A DNA stretch of 64,000 nt from Pseudomonas sp. IB20 (GTDB lineage Bacteria; Pseudomonadota; Gammaproteobacteria; Pseudomonadales; Pseudomonadaceae), in the NCBI RefSeq assembly GCF_009707325.1, contig NZ_CP046103.1:2336012-2400011 (forward strand). Reading direction: 5' to 3'. The position numbers were made by a program, and so were the translations under genes. This document shows, piece by piece, positions 43,750 through 51,989 of this stretch. Each line of letters begins with the position of its first letter. Within the stretch, counting starts at the first letter, position 1. A model generated the notes under the pieces. It searched no databases and had not been told where the DNA came from. It saw only the letters and a program-made list of their open reading frames with translations.

Positions 43750-44451
43750 ATGCCCAATATCCTCCTGGTGGAAGACGACGCCGCACTCTCCGAGCTGATT
43801 GCCAGCTACCTGGAACGCAATGGCTACCACGTCAGCGTGCTCAGCCGTGGCGACCACGTACGTGAACGAGCGCGTCTGAACCCACCGGACCTGGTGATTC
43901 TCGACCTGATGCTGCCCGGCCTCGACGGTCTGCAAGTGTGCCGCCTGTTGCGCACCGACTCGGCGGGCTTGCCGATCCTGATGCTCACCGCACGCGATGA
44001 CAGCCACGATCAGGTGCTGGGCCTGGAAATGGGCGCCGACGACTATGTGACCAAACCCTGCGAGCCGCGCGTGCTGCTGGCCCGTGTGCGCACCTTGCTG
44101 CGCCGCAGCAGCCTGTCCGAACCCCAGGTGGCTAATGACCAGATCGTCATGGGCAACCTGTGCATTGACCTGTCGGAACGCACCGTGACCTGGCGTGAGC
44201 AGGCGGTGGAGTTGTCCAGCGGTGAATACAACCTGCTGGTGGTGTTGGCTCGGCATGCCGGTGAAGTGCTTAGCCGCGACCAAATCCTGCAACGCCTGCG
44301 CGGTATCGAGTTCAACGGCACCGACCGTTCGGTAGACGTGGCCATCTCCAAGCTGCGCCGCAAGTTCGATGACCACGCCGGTGAAGCGCGCAAAATCAAG
44401 ACCGTGTGGGGCAAGGGCTACTTGTTCAGCCGTTCCGAGTGGGAATGCTGA
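43750..44451 (+). CDS. OmpR-family response regulator
   Basis: A 233-residue regulator with receiver domain (VEDDAALSELIASYLERNGY, phospho-acceptor Asp in LVILDLMLPG at about 53, Lys in YVTKPCEP) and a winged-helix DNA-binding domain (SGEYNLLVVLARHAGEVLSR ... DRSVDVAISKLRRKF ... KTVWGKGYLF). RstA-like in overall pattern. It starts 158 bp from the divergent RND operon, which it probably controls, and is followed after 3 bp by its kinase. Confidence 0.92.
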   Translation: MPNILLVEDDAALSELIASYLERNGYHVSVLSRGDHVRERARLNPPDLVILDLMLPGLDGLQVCRLLRTDSAGLPILMLTARDDSHDQVLGLEMGADDYVTKPCEPRVLLARVRTLLRRSSLSEPQVANDQIVMGNLCIDLSERTVTWREQAVELSSGEYNLLVVLARHAGEVLSRDQILQRLRGIEFNGTDRSVDVAISKLRRKFDDHAGEARKIKTVWGKGYLFSRSEWEC

Positions 44452-44454
44452 TCC

Positions 44455-45756
44455 ATGTTTCGTGTCCTGTTGCGCCTCTACCTGATCACCATCGTCACCT
44501 ACAGTGCGGCGATCTACCTGATCCCCAAATTGGTGATCCAGGTGTTCGAACACCGTTACCTGAACTACAACGTCGAGCAAACCCGCGGCCTGCAAAAGCT
44601 CATCGTCAAGCAATACCTGCGCGCGCCGGTGGAGCGTTGGTCCCAGGTCACTGACCAACTGAGCCGCGACTTTGCGCCGCTGAAAGTGCAACTGCTGCTG
44701 CGCCAGGATGCGAGCTACACCCCTGAAGAAGAACAGCTGCTGGAACACGGCAAGCCGGTGATCCGCCTGGGCGAGTGGGGCTGGATGGAAGAAATCAGCT
44801 CGCCGATCAACCAGCAATTCGCGGTCAAGCTGACCATCCCGCCAGACCCGCTGGACATGAACCTGTTGTACTGGTCGATGAACGTGCTGATCGGCGCTGC
44901 GCTGCTGGCCTGCCTGCTGTTCTGGCTGCGCCCGCACTGGCGTGACCTGGAACGCCTGAAAACCACCGCCGCGCAATTGGGCAAGGGCAACCTGGCCGAG
45001 CGCACGCGTATTCCTGCCAGCTCCAACATCGGCAGCCTGGCATCGGTATTCGACACCATGGCCGACGACATCGAGCGCCTGCTCAACCAGCAGCGTGACC
45101 TGCTCAACGCGGTTTCCCATGAACTGCGCACGCCGCTGACTCGCCTGGATTTCGGCCTGGCCCTGGCGTTGTCCGAAGACTTGCCGCCGGCCAGCCGCGA
45201 GCGCCTGCAAAGCCTGGTGGCGCACATCCGTGAGCTGGATGAGCTGGTGCTGGAATTGCTCTCCTACAGCCGCCTGCAAAACCCGGCGCAACTGCCGGAG
45301 CGCGTAGATGTGGTGCTCGACGAGTTTATCGACAGCGTGCTTGGCAGCGTCGATGACGAGTTGGAAAACCCCGAGATTGTCATCGACGTGGCGCTCGACT
45401 GCGCCGTGGAGCGCTTCAGCCTCGACCCGCGCCTCACCGCCCGCGCGTTGCAGAACCTGCTGCGCAACGCCACGCGCTACTGCGACAAGCGCATCCAAGT
45501 GGGCGTCAAGGTGTGTGCCAACGGCTGTGAAATCTGGGTGGATGACGATGGCATCGGCATTCCCGTGGACCAGCGTGAGCGCATTTTCGAACCCTTTTAT
45601 CGCCTGGACCACAGCCGCGACCGCGCCACCGGCGGCTTCGGCCTCGGCCTGGCCATCAGCCGGCGCGCGATGGAAGCCCAGGGCGGCAGCTTGACGGCCC
45701 TGGCCTCGCCCCTGGGTGGGGCGCGGTTTCGGCTGTGGCTGCCCAGCGTCGGCTGA
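44455..45756 (+). CDS. Membrane sensor histidine kinase (RstB-like)
   Basis: A 433-residue kinase: TM1 (LYLITIVTYSAAIYLIPKLV), periplasmic sensor (about 30-140), TM2 (NVLIGAALLACLLFWL), HAMP, H-box AVSHELRTPLTRLDF (His about 223), N-box LLRNATRYC, and DDDGIGI and GGFGLGLAISRRAMEAQGG. Partner of the regulator upstream. Its stop is immediately followed by the stop of the convergent anti-sigma gene, with no spacer, so transcription of the two must collide. Confidence 0.92.
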   Translation: MFRVLLRLYLITIVTYSAAIYLIPKLVIQVFEHRYLNYNVEQTRGLQKLIVKQYLRAPVERWSQVTDQLSRDFAPLKVQLLLRQDASYTPEEEQLLEHGKPVIRLGEWGWMEEISSPINQQFAVKLTIPPDPLDMNLLYWSMNVLIGAALLACLLFWLRPHWRDLERLKTTAAQLGKGNLAERTRIPASSNIGSLASVFDTMADDIERLLNQQRDLLNAVSHELRTPLTRLDFGLALALSEDLPPASRERLQSLVAHIRELDELVLELLSYSRLQNPAQLPERVDVVLDEFIDSVLGSVDDELENPEIVIDVALDCAVERFSLDPRLTARALQNLLRNATRYCDKRIQVGVKVCANGCEIWVDDDGIGIPVDQRERIFEPFYRLDHSRDRATGGFGLGLAISRRAMEAQGGSLTALASPLGGARFRLWLPSVG

Positions 45757-46437
45757 TCAGAGCACTTTGACGGCACGGCCGATTGCCTGGATCGGCCCGG
45801 TCGGTTTGCCGGTCGGTGAGCCCTGTAGATCTTCCAGGGTCAGCTCGAACAGCTGGTTTGGCGCCAGTGGCGGCAGTTTGTCCAGCGGCACCGACAACGT
45901 CTGGCCGGGCTTGACCAACCCCAGCGATACAGGGCCTTGCCAGCCATCGCCCTTGGTCCAGAATTGCAGGGCCTTGTCGGCAGGCACTTGCATCACACCC
46001 AATGGAATCAGCTGGATCTGCTGAGTATTGCTGGCTTGGATCACCCAGCCTGGCGCCTGGCTTTGTGGCGCTACCAGCACCACCACAAAGGTCGGTTCAG
46101 CGGTTGGCGGGCGCGTCAGCAGCAGCGCTGCCAATACTAACGTGGTGACCAGCCCTGCACCGGCCAAGCCACGCCAGAGTGCGAGCAGGTTCCACCACGG
46201 GGTTTGGGTGTTGGCGGGGGCGGGTGCGACAGTGCGCTCGATGCGCTGCCATAGCTGGGCGGAGGGTGGCACCGGTTTGGCCAATGCCGTCAACGGCAAC
46301 AGGCGCTGCTCCCAGGCATCCACCGCCGCGCGCAACTCGGCATCCTGGGGCAAGCGCTGTTCAACCTCGGCGCGTTGCTCAAAGGGCAGGGTGCCCAGCA
46401 CGTATTCGCCGGCCAGTTCGTCCAATGGGTTGCTCAT
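45757..46437 (-). CDS. Anti-sigma factor (RskA-like)
   Basis: A 226-residue single-pass protein: N-terminal anti-sigma helices (NPLDELAGEYVLGTLPFEQRAEVEQRL), a membrane helix at about 90-115 (GLAGAGLVTTLVLAALLLT), and a periplasmic RskA-type domain (ALQFWTKGDGWQGPVSLGLV). It would hold the adjacent ECF sigma factor until a periplasmic signal. The ATG overlaps the sigma gene stop (ATGA). No zinc-binding HxxxCxxC motif is present. Confidence 0.88.
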   Translation of the reverse strand: MSNPLDELAGEYVLGTLPFEQRAEVEQRLPQDAELRAAVDAWEQRLLPLTALAKPVPPSAQLWQRIERTVAPAPANTQTPWWNLLALWRGLAGAGLVTTLVLAALLLTRPPTAEPTFVVVLVAPQSQAPGWVIQASNTQQIQLIPLGVMQVPADKALQFWTKGDGWQGPVSLGLVKPGQTLSVPLDKLPPLAPNQLFELTLEDLQGSPTGKPTGPIQAIGRAVKVL

Positions 46438-46970
46438 GCCATGCACTCCCGCAGCGCGGCGAGGCTACGTTTGATCCAGGCTTTGACTGTCCCCAGTGGG
46501 GTGTCCAGTTTCTGCGCGATTTCGCTGTGGGAATAGCCGTCGACATACGCGTGGAGTACGCAACGGCGACGGGCCGGGTCGAGTTGTTCCAGGCAGTGCT
46601 GAATCTGCCCTGAGCGCGCAGTGAATTCAAAGCTGTCGTCGGCGTCTGCAACGTATTCATGTTCTTCGCCCAACGCCACTTCGCGGTGATGGTTGCGCAC
46701 CCCATTCAATGCCAAGTGCCGAGTTACGCTGAACACCCAGCCACGTGCCGAACCACGGTTGGGGTCGAAACTGCCGGCGCCGCGCCAGATCTTGATAAAC
46801 GCATCATGCACGATGTCTTCGGCCAGGGCTCTGTCCCGGGCGATACGCATGGCCACGCCGAGCAGTCGGCTGCTGTCGTGCTCATACAGTCGGCGCAGGG
46901 CGCGTTGGTCGCCACGGGCACAAGCGCCCAAACAGGCTTCGTAATCAAAAGTGGTTTCGGGCAAGGACAC
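46434..46970 (-). CDS. ECF sigma factor (SigK-like)
   Basis: A 178-residue sigma factor with region 2 (LYEHDSSRLLGVAMRIARDR, AEDIVHDAFIKIWRGAGSFD) and region 4 (LDPARRRCVLHAYVDGYSHS, EIAQKLDTPLGTVKAWIKRS). The start is uncertain: the longer frame begins with TTG at 46997; GTG at 46970, preceded by GCGGAAA, is preferred and gives MSLPETTFDYEACLGACARG. Translationally coupled to its anti-sigma factor. Confidence 0.88.
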   Translation of the reverse strand: MSLPETTFDYEACLGACARGDQRALRRLYEHDSSRLLGVAMRIARDRALAEDIVHDAFIKIWRGAGSFDPNRGSARGWVFSVTRHLALNGVRNHHREVALGEEHEYVADADDSFEFTARSGQIQHCLEQLDPARRRCVLHAYVDGYSHSEIAQKLDTPLGTVKAWIKRSLAALRECMA

Positions 46971-46998
46971 CGTTTTCCGCAGCAAGAACAAAACCAAT

Positions 46999-47022
46999 GC
47001 CCCGACCCAGAGGGCGGGGCGC
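46999..47022 (-). terminator. Probable terminator after the DUF3455 gene
   Basis: On the minus strand GCCCCG-CCCTCTGGGT-CGGGGC is followed by ATTGGTTTTG. The T-run is interrupted, so strength is uncertain. Confidence 0.45.
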
Positions 47023-47048
47023 TAGCTCAGCAGCGTAGCTGAAATTGC

Positions 47049-47570
47049 TCAGTTGGCCGCCCAGAAAATGTAGTCGGCCTGGTACTTCACCCTCTCTTGC
47101 TTGCCCTTGTTGGCGGCGGTGCATTCGGTACTCGGCGCTACACCTCCTTGAAGCGCGACCCGCTGGACGTAACTGACGCCACTCATCGCGCCTTTGCCTT
47201 CGGCGGGGTTGGCCTTGACCAACTGATAGGGCAGGTTGCCCGCACTCGACGGCGCCACGGCCAGTTGAGTGCCGGTGATTTTCGAGCCGTCATTGGCCTG
47301 CCAGGTGGCCGGCGGGCCGAAGTAAGTGCCGACGGGCTTGCCGCTGCGATCGTTGAGTACGGCTTTGGGGCCAACGAAGGTCCATTCGGTCTGGCCGGCG
47401 GCGTTGGCTTTGTCGCGGCATTCGTAGGTGATTTCGCCGACGCCGGTGGTCTCCAGCGCCACCTTGTGCCCATCCGGCACCTTGATGCTGTCGGGCAAGC
47501 CGGTCTGGGCGAAAGCCGTTGGCGCAGCGGCCAGCAGGGCGGTCAGGCAGAACAGTGCTTTAGCGTTCAT
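47049..47570 (-). CDS. DUF3455 secreted protein
   Basis: A 173-residue exported protein: signal peptide (MNAKALFCLTALLAAAPTAFA), then VPDGHKVALETTGVGEITYECRD-type sequence, GTYFGPPATWQANDGSKITG and YVQRVALQGGVAPSTEC, as in DUF3455. Function unknown. GGAGAAACACCG stands before ATG 47570. Located upstream of the ECF sigma/anti-sigma pair on the same strand; it could be a target or co-transcribed. Confidence 0.85.
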   Translation of the reverse strand: MNAKALFCLTALLAAAPTAFAQTGLPDSIKVPDGHKVALETTGVGEITYECRDKANAAGQTEWTFVGPKAVLNDRSGKPVGTYFGPPATWQANDGSKITGTQLAVAPSSAGNLPYQLVKANPAEGKGAMSGVSYVQRVALQGGVAPSTECTAANKGKQERVKYQADYIFWAAN

Positions 47571-47707
47571 CGGTGTTTCTCCATTGAGTAAAACAGCGGG
47601 ACAACTGTAAGCACTACCCGGGACGCGCACGATTGGATGCAGTGATTAGAAAATAAACGCGCAAGGGCGCACACTGTCGCCCCGCTATACCCGAGGAGAG
47701 ATTGGCA

Positions 47708-48478
47708 ATGACTGGTGTCCACACGTCTGCTCAACAGGGTTTCTCTATCCAAGCCGTCACCTACGCCCAGGGCCGACCCGACTATCCACGACAACTCACC
47801 GGCTGGCTGACCGAGGCGCTGCACATCGACGCGCACTCGACGGTGATCGACCTGGGCGCCGGCACCGGCAAGTTCACCCGTTTACTCAACACTCTGGCGC
47901 CTGCGTTAATCGCCGTCGAGCCGGTGCAAGCCATGGGCGCGCAACTGAGTAAACTGTTGCCGGATGTGCGCCTGGTCAATGGCACCGCCGAATCCATTCC
48001 GTTGCAAACCGCCGTCGCCGATGCGGTGGTGTGCGCGCAAGCCTTCCATTGGTTCTCCACCGAGGCGGCGCTGACGGAAATCCACCGGGTGCTCAAACCG
48101 GGTGGGCGGCTGGGGCTGGTGTGGAATGTGCGCGATGAGTCGGTGGACTGGGTCGCGGCCATTACCGACATCATCACGCCGTACGAGGGCGACACGCCGC
48201 GCTTTCACTCTGGTCGTTGGCGCGAAGCCTTCACGGGGGAGTACTTTACTGCGCCCGAAATGACCACTTTTGCGTATCAACATGTTGGCAGTCCGCAGGA
48301 GGTGATCATGGATCGTTTCCTCTCGGTGAGCTTTATCGCGGCGCTGCCAGCGGCGCAAAAAGCCACGGTCACTGCGCAATTGCAGGCGTTGATCGAAACC
48401 CACCCGGCGTTGCGCGGGCGCGACACGGTGGCTTTTCCGTATCAGACCCAGGCCTATGTCTGTCATCGGCTGGCGTAA
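47708..48478 (+). CDS. Class I SAM-dependent methyltransferase
   Basis: A 256-residue methyltransferase with motif I VIDLGAGTGKFTRLLN (about 44), acidic loop IAVEPVQAMGAQL, and HRVLKPGGRLGLVWNVRDES. The N-terminus (FSIQAVTYAQGRPDYPRQLT) is typical of the group resembling ubiquinone/trans-aconitate methyltransferases. Substrate unknown. ATG 47708 has GAGGAGAG upstream. Confidence 0.88.
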   Translation: MTGVHTSAQQGFSIQAVTYAQGRPDYPRQLTGWLTEALHIDAHSTVIDLGAGTGKFTRLLNTLAPALIAVEPVQAMGAQLSKLLPDVRLVNGTAESIPLQTAVADAVVCAQAFHWFSTEAALTEIHRVLKPGGRLGLVWNVRDESVDWVAAITDIITPYEGDTPRFHSGRWREAFTGEYFTAPEMTTFAYQHVGSPQEVIMDRFLSVSFIAALPAAQKATVTAQLQALIETHPALRGRDTVAFPYQTQAYVCHRLA

Positions 48479-48531
48479 AAGGCATAAAGTCAGATCATAT
48501 TGATATAAGTCGTTATAAGAAAAATCGCTAT

Positions 48532-48561
48532 CCTGCGGCCAGAAATTTATAAGGCCGCAGG
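48532..48561 (+). promoter_or_regulatory. 5'-UTR hairpin that hides the ribosome-binding site of the TauE-type exporter
   Basis: CCTGCGGCC-N12-GGCCGCAGG is a perfect 9-bp stem. Its right arm contains the GCAGG Shine-Dalgarno, 8 bases before the ATG at 48570, so the closed hairpin should block initiation. Upstream, ATATAAGTCGTTATAAG (48502-48518) carries repeated ATAAG boxes that could be a CysB-type site; this is inference. Confidence 0.55.
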
Positions 48562-48569
48562 TAGCTGTA

Positions 48570-49355
48570 ATGGATGTGGGTAATGTTGGTTTTGTAATTG
48601 CGGGCCTGATCGTTGGTTTTATCGTGGGCATGACCGGTGTCGGTGGTGGTTCGTTGATGACGCCGATCCTGTTGTGGTTCGGCATTAACCCGGCCACCGC
48701 CGTGGGCACTGACTTGTTGTATGCGGCTATCACCAAGTCCGGTGGCGTGCTGGTGCACAGCAAGAATAAGAACATCGACTGGACCATCACCGGCTGGCTG
48801 ACGTTGGGCAGTGTGCCGGCGGTGCTGCTGACGCTGTGGTTCCTCGCAAGCCTGCACACTGATCCCAGTGCCATGAACGCGGTGATCAAGCAGGCTCTGG
48901 GTTTTGTGTTGCTGCTGACGGCGCTGGCGATTCTGTTTAAGAAAAGTTTGTTGGCTTTTGCCCAGCGTCATGCGGGTGATGACTATCACATGACCCCGCG
49001 TAATTTGAACGCGTTGACGGTGGTGACCGGGGCGGTGCTGGGGACCATGGTTGCGCTGACGTCTATCGGCGCGGGTGCGCTGGGGACGGTTGCGCTGTTT
49101 ATCCTGTATCCGTTTCTGGCTACGCGGCGGTTGGTTGGGACGGAGATTGCCCACGCGGTGCCGCTGACGCTGGTGGCGGGATTGGGGCATGCCAGCATGG
49201 GGAATATGGACTGGCATCTGTTGGGGTTTTTGCTGATGGGGTCGTTGCCTGGGATTTATCTGGGCAGTCATATGACCGGCAAGGTGCCGGATGGTGTGTT
49301 GCGGCCGTGTCTGGCGGTTATGTTGATGGGTATTGGGTATAAGTTGGCGTTTTGA
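48570..49355 (+). CDS. TauE/SafE-family sulfite/anion exporter
   Basis: A 261-residue membrane protein with about eight helices and the family repeats GMTGVGGGSLMTPILLWFGI and ALTSIGAGALGTVALFILYP. Such proteins export sulfite or sulfoacetate or import related anions. Its position 40 bp from the sulfone-degrading sfnC/sfnG pair, which would release sulfite or alkanesulfinates, fits a sulfur role. Convergent with sfnC. Confidence 0.9.
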   Translation: MDVGNVGFVIAGLIVGFIVGMTGVGGGSLMTPILLWFGINPATAVGTDLLYAAITKSGGVLVHSKNKNIDWTITGWLTLGSVPAVLLTLWFLASLHTDPSAMNAVIKQALGFVLLLTALAILFKKSLLAFAQRHAGDDYHMTPRNLNALTVVTGAVLGTMVALTSIGAGALGTVALFILYPFLATRRLVGTEIAHAVPLTLVAGLGHASMGNMDWHLLGFLLMGSLPGIYLGSHMTGKVPDGVLRPCLAVMLMGIGYKLAF

Positions 49356-49394
49356 TTTTTCGCCTGGATTGAATTTACCCGGTCGTGATAAATC

Positions 49395-50633
49395 CTACCC
49401 CTTGCCCGGCCCATTCCCGATCTGCCACACAAACGGCGGCTCCGCCCCATTGATCACCCAATCCCCCACAATCCGCGCCTTGTAGATCACCGGATTATGC
49501 GAAGACACCGTCCGCGCATTCCGCCAATGCCGGTCAAGCGCCTTGCCCTGGCGCACATCCGACGCCCCCAGCGCATTAAACAACTCAGTGGTAGCCCGCT
49601 GAACCAACCCCGACACCACCACCTGCGCCGTCGCCGATTCAATCTCGGCCGCCACATTCGCTTCACGCTCCGCTACGTCATCCCCACCAAACCGTGCCAA
49701 GTACGCCCATTGCGCCGGCACCGCAGCTTTCAACGCACTGGCCTCGGCGGCATACACCAACGCCGCCACGTCACCCACCACCTGTTGAACCTGCGCATCC
49801 TGACTGACATGCGCGGCATTGCCATGGCTGTAAATACGCGTGCGATTACGCACCTGATGCGCCACATCGTTGAGCGCCGCGCGGCCAATCCCGGCCAGGC
49901 TTGCCAGCAACACCAACTGGTAAAAAGCGGTCTGGTATTTGAAACGGGTGGCAAAGTCGATCACGTTTTCCGCTTCCACCTCCGCATCGGTAAAACGCGT
50001 AGTGCCGCTGCCCGTGGTGCGCTGGCCAAAGCCGTCCCAATCATCGCTTTGCACCACGCCAGGCTGGCGCGTGCGGGTGGCGGCGATCACATTTCCACCG
50101 GTGTCACTGCGCTGCGCATACACGTCGATCCAGTCGGAGAAAAGACTGCCGGTGCTGTAGAACTTTTCACCGTTGAGCTTCCATTGGTCACCGTCAGGGC
50201 TGACCTGGGTGACCACATCACCGATGGCCACGTTGCCGATTTCAGTCCAGGCGCAGCCGACGATATCGCCATCGACAAAGCGCTTGAACCACCGCTCACG
50301 GCCGGCGCTCGGTGGCGCATTCAGGCGGTCCTCGGCAAAGGCGAAATGCCCGCGCAAGGCCTGCGGCACGTTGGAGTCGGCGGCCGCCAGTTCAATCAGC
50401 AGTTCGAACAGCTGTGGCAACGACGCGCCGCCGCCGCCGTATTCCACCGGCACCCGCACCGCGCCAAAACCAGCTTGCTTGAGCCATTGGATCGGCTCGT
50501 AGGGCAGGGTGCGGCTGTGCTCGCGCTCTACGGCACCCTCGGCAATGCGCTGGAAGATCGGCCGAAAGCGTGCGGCCAACGTGGGGTAGTCGACGCCGGT
50601 GGACAGTGGGTTGATGACGTGTTGCTCGGTCAT
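49395..50633 (-). CDS. sfnC: SfnC-like acyl-CoA-dehydrogenase-family flavin monooxygenase
   Basis: A 412-residue member of the acyl-CoA dehydrogenase/DszC group (LKQAGFGAVRVPVEYGGGGA, CAWTEIGNVAIGDVVTQV, GEKFYSTGSLFSDWIDVYA). These FMNH2-dependent enzymes oxidise sulfur compounds; in the sfn system SfnC accompanies the sulfone monooxygenase SfnG. ATG 50633 is preceded by AGGAGCCGTCCCC; an upstream start at 50795 would overlap the divergent promoter region. Confidence 0.85.
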   Translation of the reverse strand: MTEQHVINPLSTGVDYPTLAARFRPIFQRIAEGAVEREHSRTLPYEPIQWLKQAGFGAVRVPVEYGGGGASLPQLFELLIELAAADSNVPQALRGHFAFAEDRLNAPPSAGRERWFKRFVDGDIVGCAWTEIGNVAIGDVVTQVSPDGDQWKLNGEKFYSTGSLFSDWIDVYAQRSDTGGNVIAATRTRQPGVVQSDDWDGFGQRTTGSGTTRFTDAEVEAENVIDFATRFKYQTAFYQLVLLASLAGIGRAALNDVAHQVRNRTRIYSHGNAAHVSQDAQVQQVVGDVAALVYAAEASALKAAVPAQWAYLARFGGDDVAEREANVAAEIESATAQVVVSGLVQRATTELFNALGASDVRQGKALDRHWRNARTVSSHNPVIYKARIVGDWVINGAEPPFVWQIGNGPGKG

Positions 50634-50671
50634 GGGGACGGCTCCTGGGCAGTGATCAATAGGTAGCCGAT

Positions 50672-50687
50672 TGCACAGTCCGTGCCG
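50672..50687 (-). promoter_or_regulatory. Candidate sigma-54 promoter of sfnC
   Basis: On the minus strand CGGCACGGACTGTGCA has the essential GG-N10-GC spacing of a -24/-12 promoter, about 38 bp upstream of the sfnC ATG. It deviates from TGGCACG...TTGCA at two positions. Confidence 0.55.
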
Positions 50688-50844
50688 GGCACCGGGGCCC
50701 GTGTTTACGGCGCCTGGATACGTACAACTGTTGCTCCGGCAACAGCAAACCGACAAACCGGCGCGATCCACGACATTCACGCGGTCATCGTTCAACCGCG
50801 GTTTTCAGGCCGCAACGTCTTTGCGCCGGGCCTTTGCCGCGGCC

Positions 50845-50860
50845 TGGCACGCTTGCTGCT
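50845..50860 (+). promoter_or_regulatory. Sigma-54 promoter of sfnG
   Basis: TGGCACGCTTGCTGCT matches the -24/-12 consensus TGGCACG-N4-TTGCW with one mismatch and exact GG-N10-GC spacing, 40 bp before the ATG. sfnG is known to depend on sigma-54 and the enhancer-binding protein SfnR; the sfnR gene is not in the window. Confidence 0.75.
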
Positions 50861-50899
50861 CAAGCACTGGGTACATCCCTTCATGCGAGGTACTCCCAG

Positions 50900-51985
50900 A
50901 TGAGTCAGCAAGCCGTGAAATTTGCCTATTGGGTGCCCAACGTCAGCGGTGGGCTGGTGGTGAGCAAGATCGAGCAACGCACCCATTGGGGCATCGACTA
51001 CAACCGCAAACTGGCACAGCTGGCCGAAGCGGCCGGCTTTGAATATGGGCTGACGCAGATCCGCTTCACCGCAGGTTACGGCGCGGAAAACCAGCATGAA
51101 TCCGTGGCGTTCAGCCATGCATTGCTGGCGGCGACCACCACGCTCAAAGTGATTGCGGCGATCCTGCCCGGCCCGTGGCAGCCGGCGCTGGCGGCCAAGC
51201 AACTGGCAACCATCGACCAGCTCACCAACGGTCGCATTGCGGTGAATATCGTCAGCGGTTGGTTCAAGGGCGAATTCCAGGCGATCGGTGAACACTGGCT
51301 GGAACACGATGAGCGTTATCGGCGTTCCGAGGAGTTTATCCGCGCGCTGAAAGGCATCTGGACCCAGGACGATTTCACCTTCAAAGGCGACTTCTACCGG
51401 TTCAACCATTACACCCTCAAGCCTAAGCCACTGGGCCAGCCGGAAGTGTTCCAGGGCGGCAGCTCGCGAGCGGCGCGGGACATGGCCGCGCGGGTGTCAG
51501 ACTGGTACTTCACCAATGGCAACACGCCGGAAGGCATCAAGGCCCAGGTCGATGATATTCGCGCCAAGGCGGCGGCGAATAACCATTCGGTCAAAGTTGG
51601 CGTGAACGCCTTTGTGATCGCCCGCGACACCGAGGAAGAAGCCCGCGCCGTGCTCGCCGAGATCATCGACAAGGCCGACCCGGAAGCCGTGAATGCCTTT
51701 GGTGACGCGGCCAAGCAGGCCGGCAAAGCCTCACCGGAAGGCGAGGGCAACTGGGCTAAATCCAGCTTTGAAGACCTGGTGCAGTACAACGACGGCTTTA
51801 AGACCAACCTGATCGGCACGCCGCAACAGATTGCCGAGCGCATTGTTGCGCTCAAGGCCGTCGGCGTGGACCTGGTGCTGGCGGGCTTCCTGCACTTCCA
51901 GGAGGAAGTCGAGTACTTCGGCAAACGCGTACTGCCGCTGGTGCGCGAGCTGGAAGCCAAGGCCGGCATCAAGCAGGTGGCCTGA
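50900..51985 (+). CDS. sfnG: Dimethylsulfone monooxygenase SfnG
   Basis: A 361-residue luciferase-like FMNH2-dependent monooxygenase (FAYWVPNVSGGLVVSKIEQR, TLKVIAAILPGPWQPALAAK, NGRIAVNIVSGWFKGEFQAI, VFQGGSSRAARDMAARVSDW). SfnG converts dimethylsulfone to methanesulfinate for sulfur supply. ATG 50900 is chosen since MSQQAVKFAYWVPNVSGG is the family start; an upstream frame would include the sigma-54 promoter. Confidence 0.92.
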   Translation: MSQQAVKFAYWVPNVSGGLVVSKIEQRTHWGIDYNRKLAQLAEAAGFEYGLTQIRFTAGYGAENQHESVAFSHALLAATTTLKVIAAILPGPWQPALAAKQLATIDQLTNGRIAVNIVSGWFKGEFQAIGEHWLEHDERYRRSEEFIRALKGIWTQDDFTFKGDFYRFNHYTLKPKPLGQPEVFQGGSSRAARDMAARVSDWYFTNGNTPEGIKAQVDDIRAKAAANNHSVKVGVNAFVIARDTEEEARAVLAEIIDKADPEAVNAFGDAAKQAGKASPEGEGNWAKSSFEDLVQYNDGFKTNLIGTPQQIAERIVALKAVGVDLVLAGFLHFQEEVEYFGKRVLPLVRELEAKAGIKQVA

Positions 51986-51989
51986 GCCT

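Noticed and set aside
43735..45612. A 625-residue open frame on the minus strand opposite the two-component system
   Set aside because: It is the antisense of two well-supported genes, its composition (His/Gln/Val/Ala-rich) is that of a GC-rich shadow frame, and no family motif is visible.
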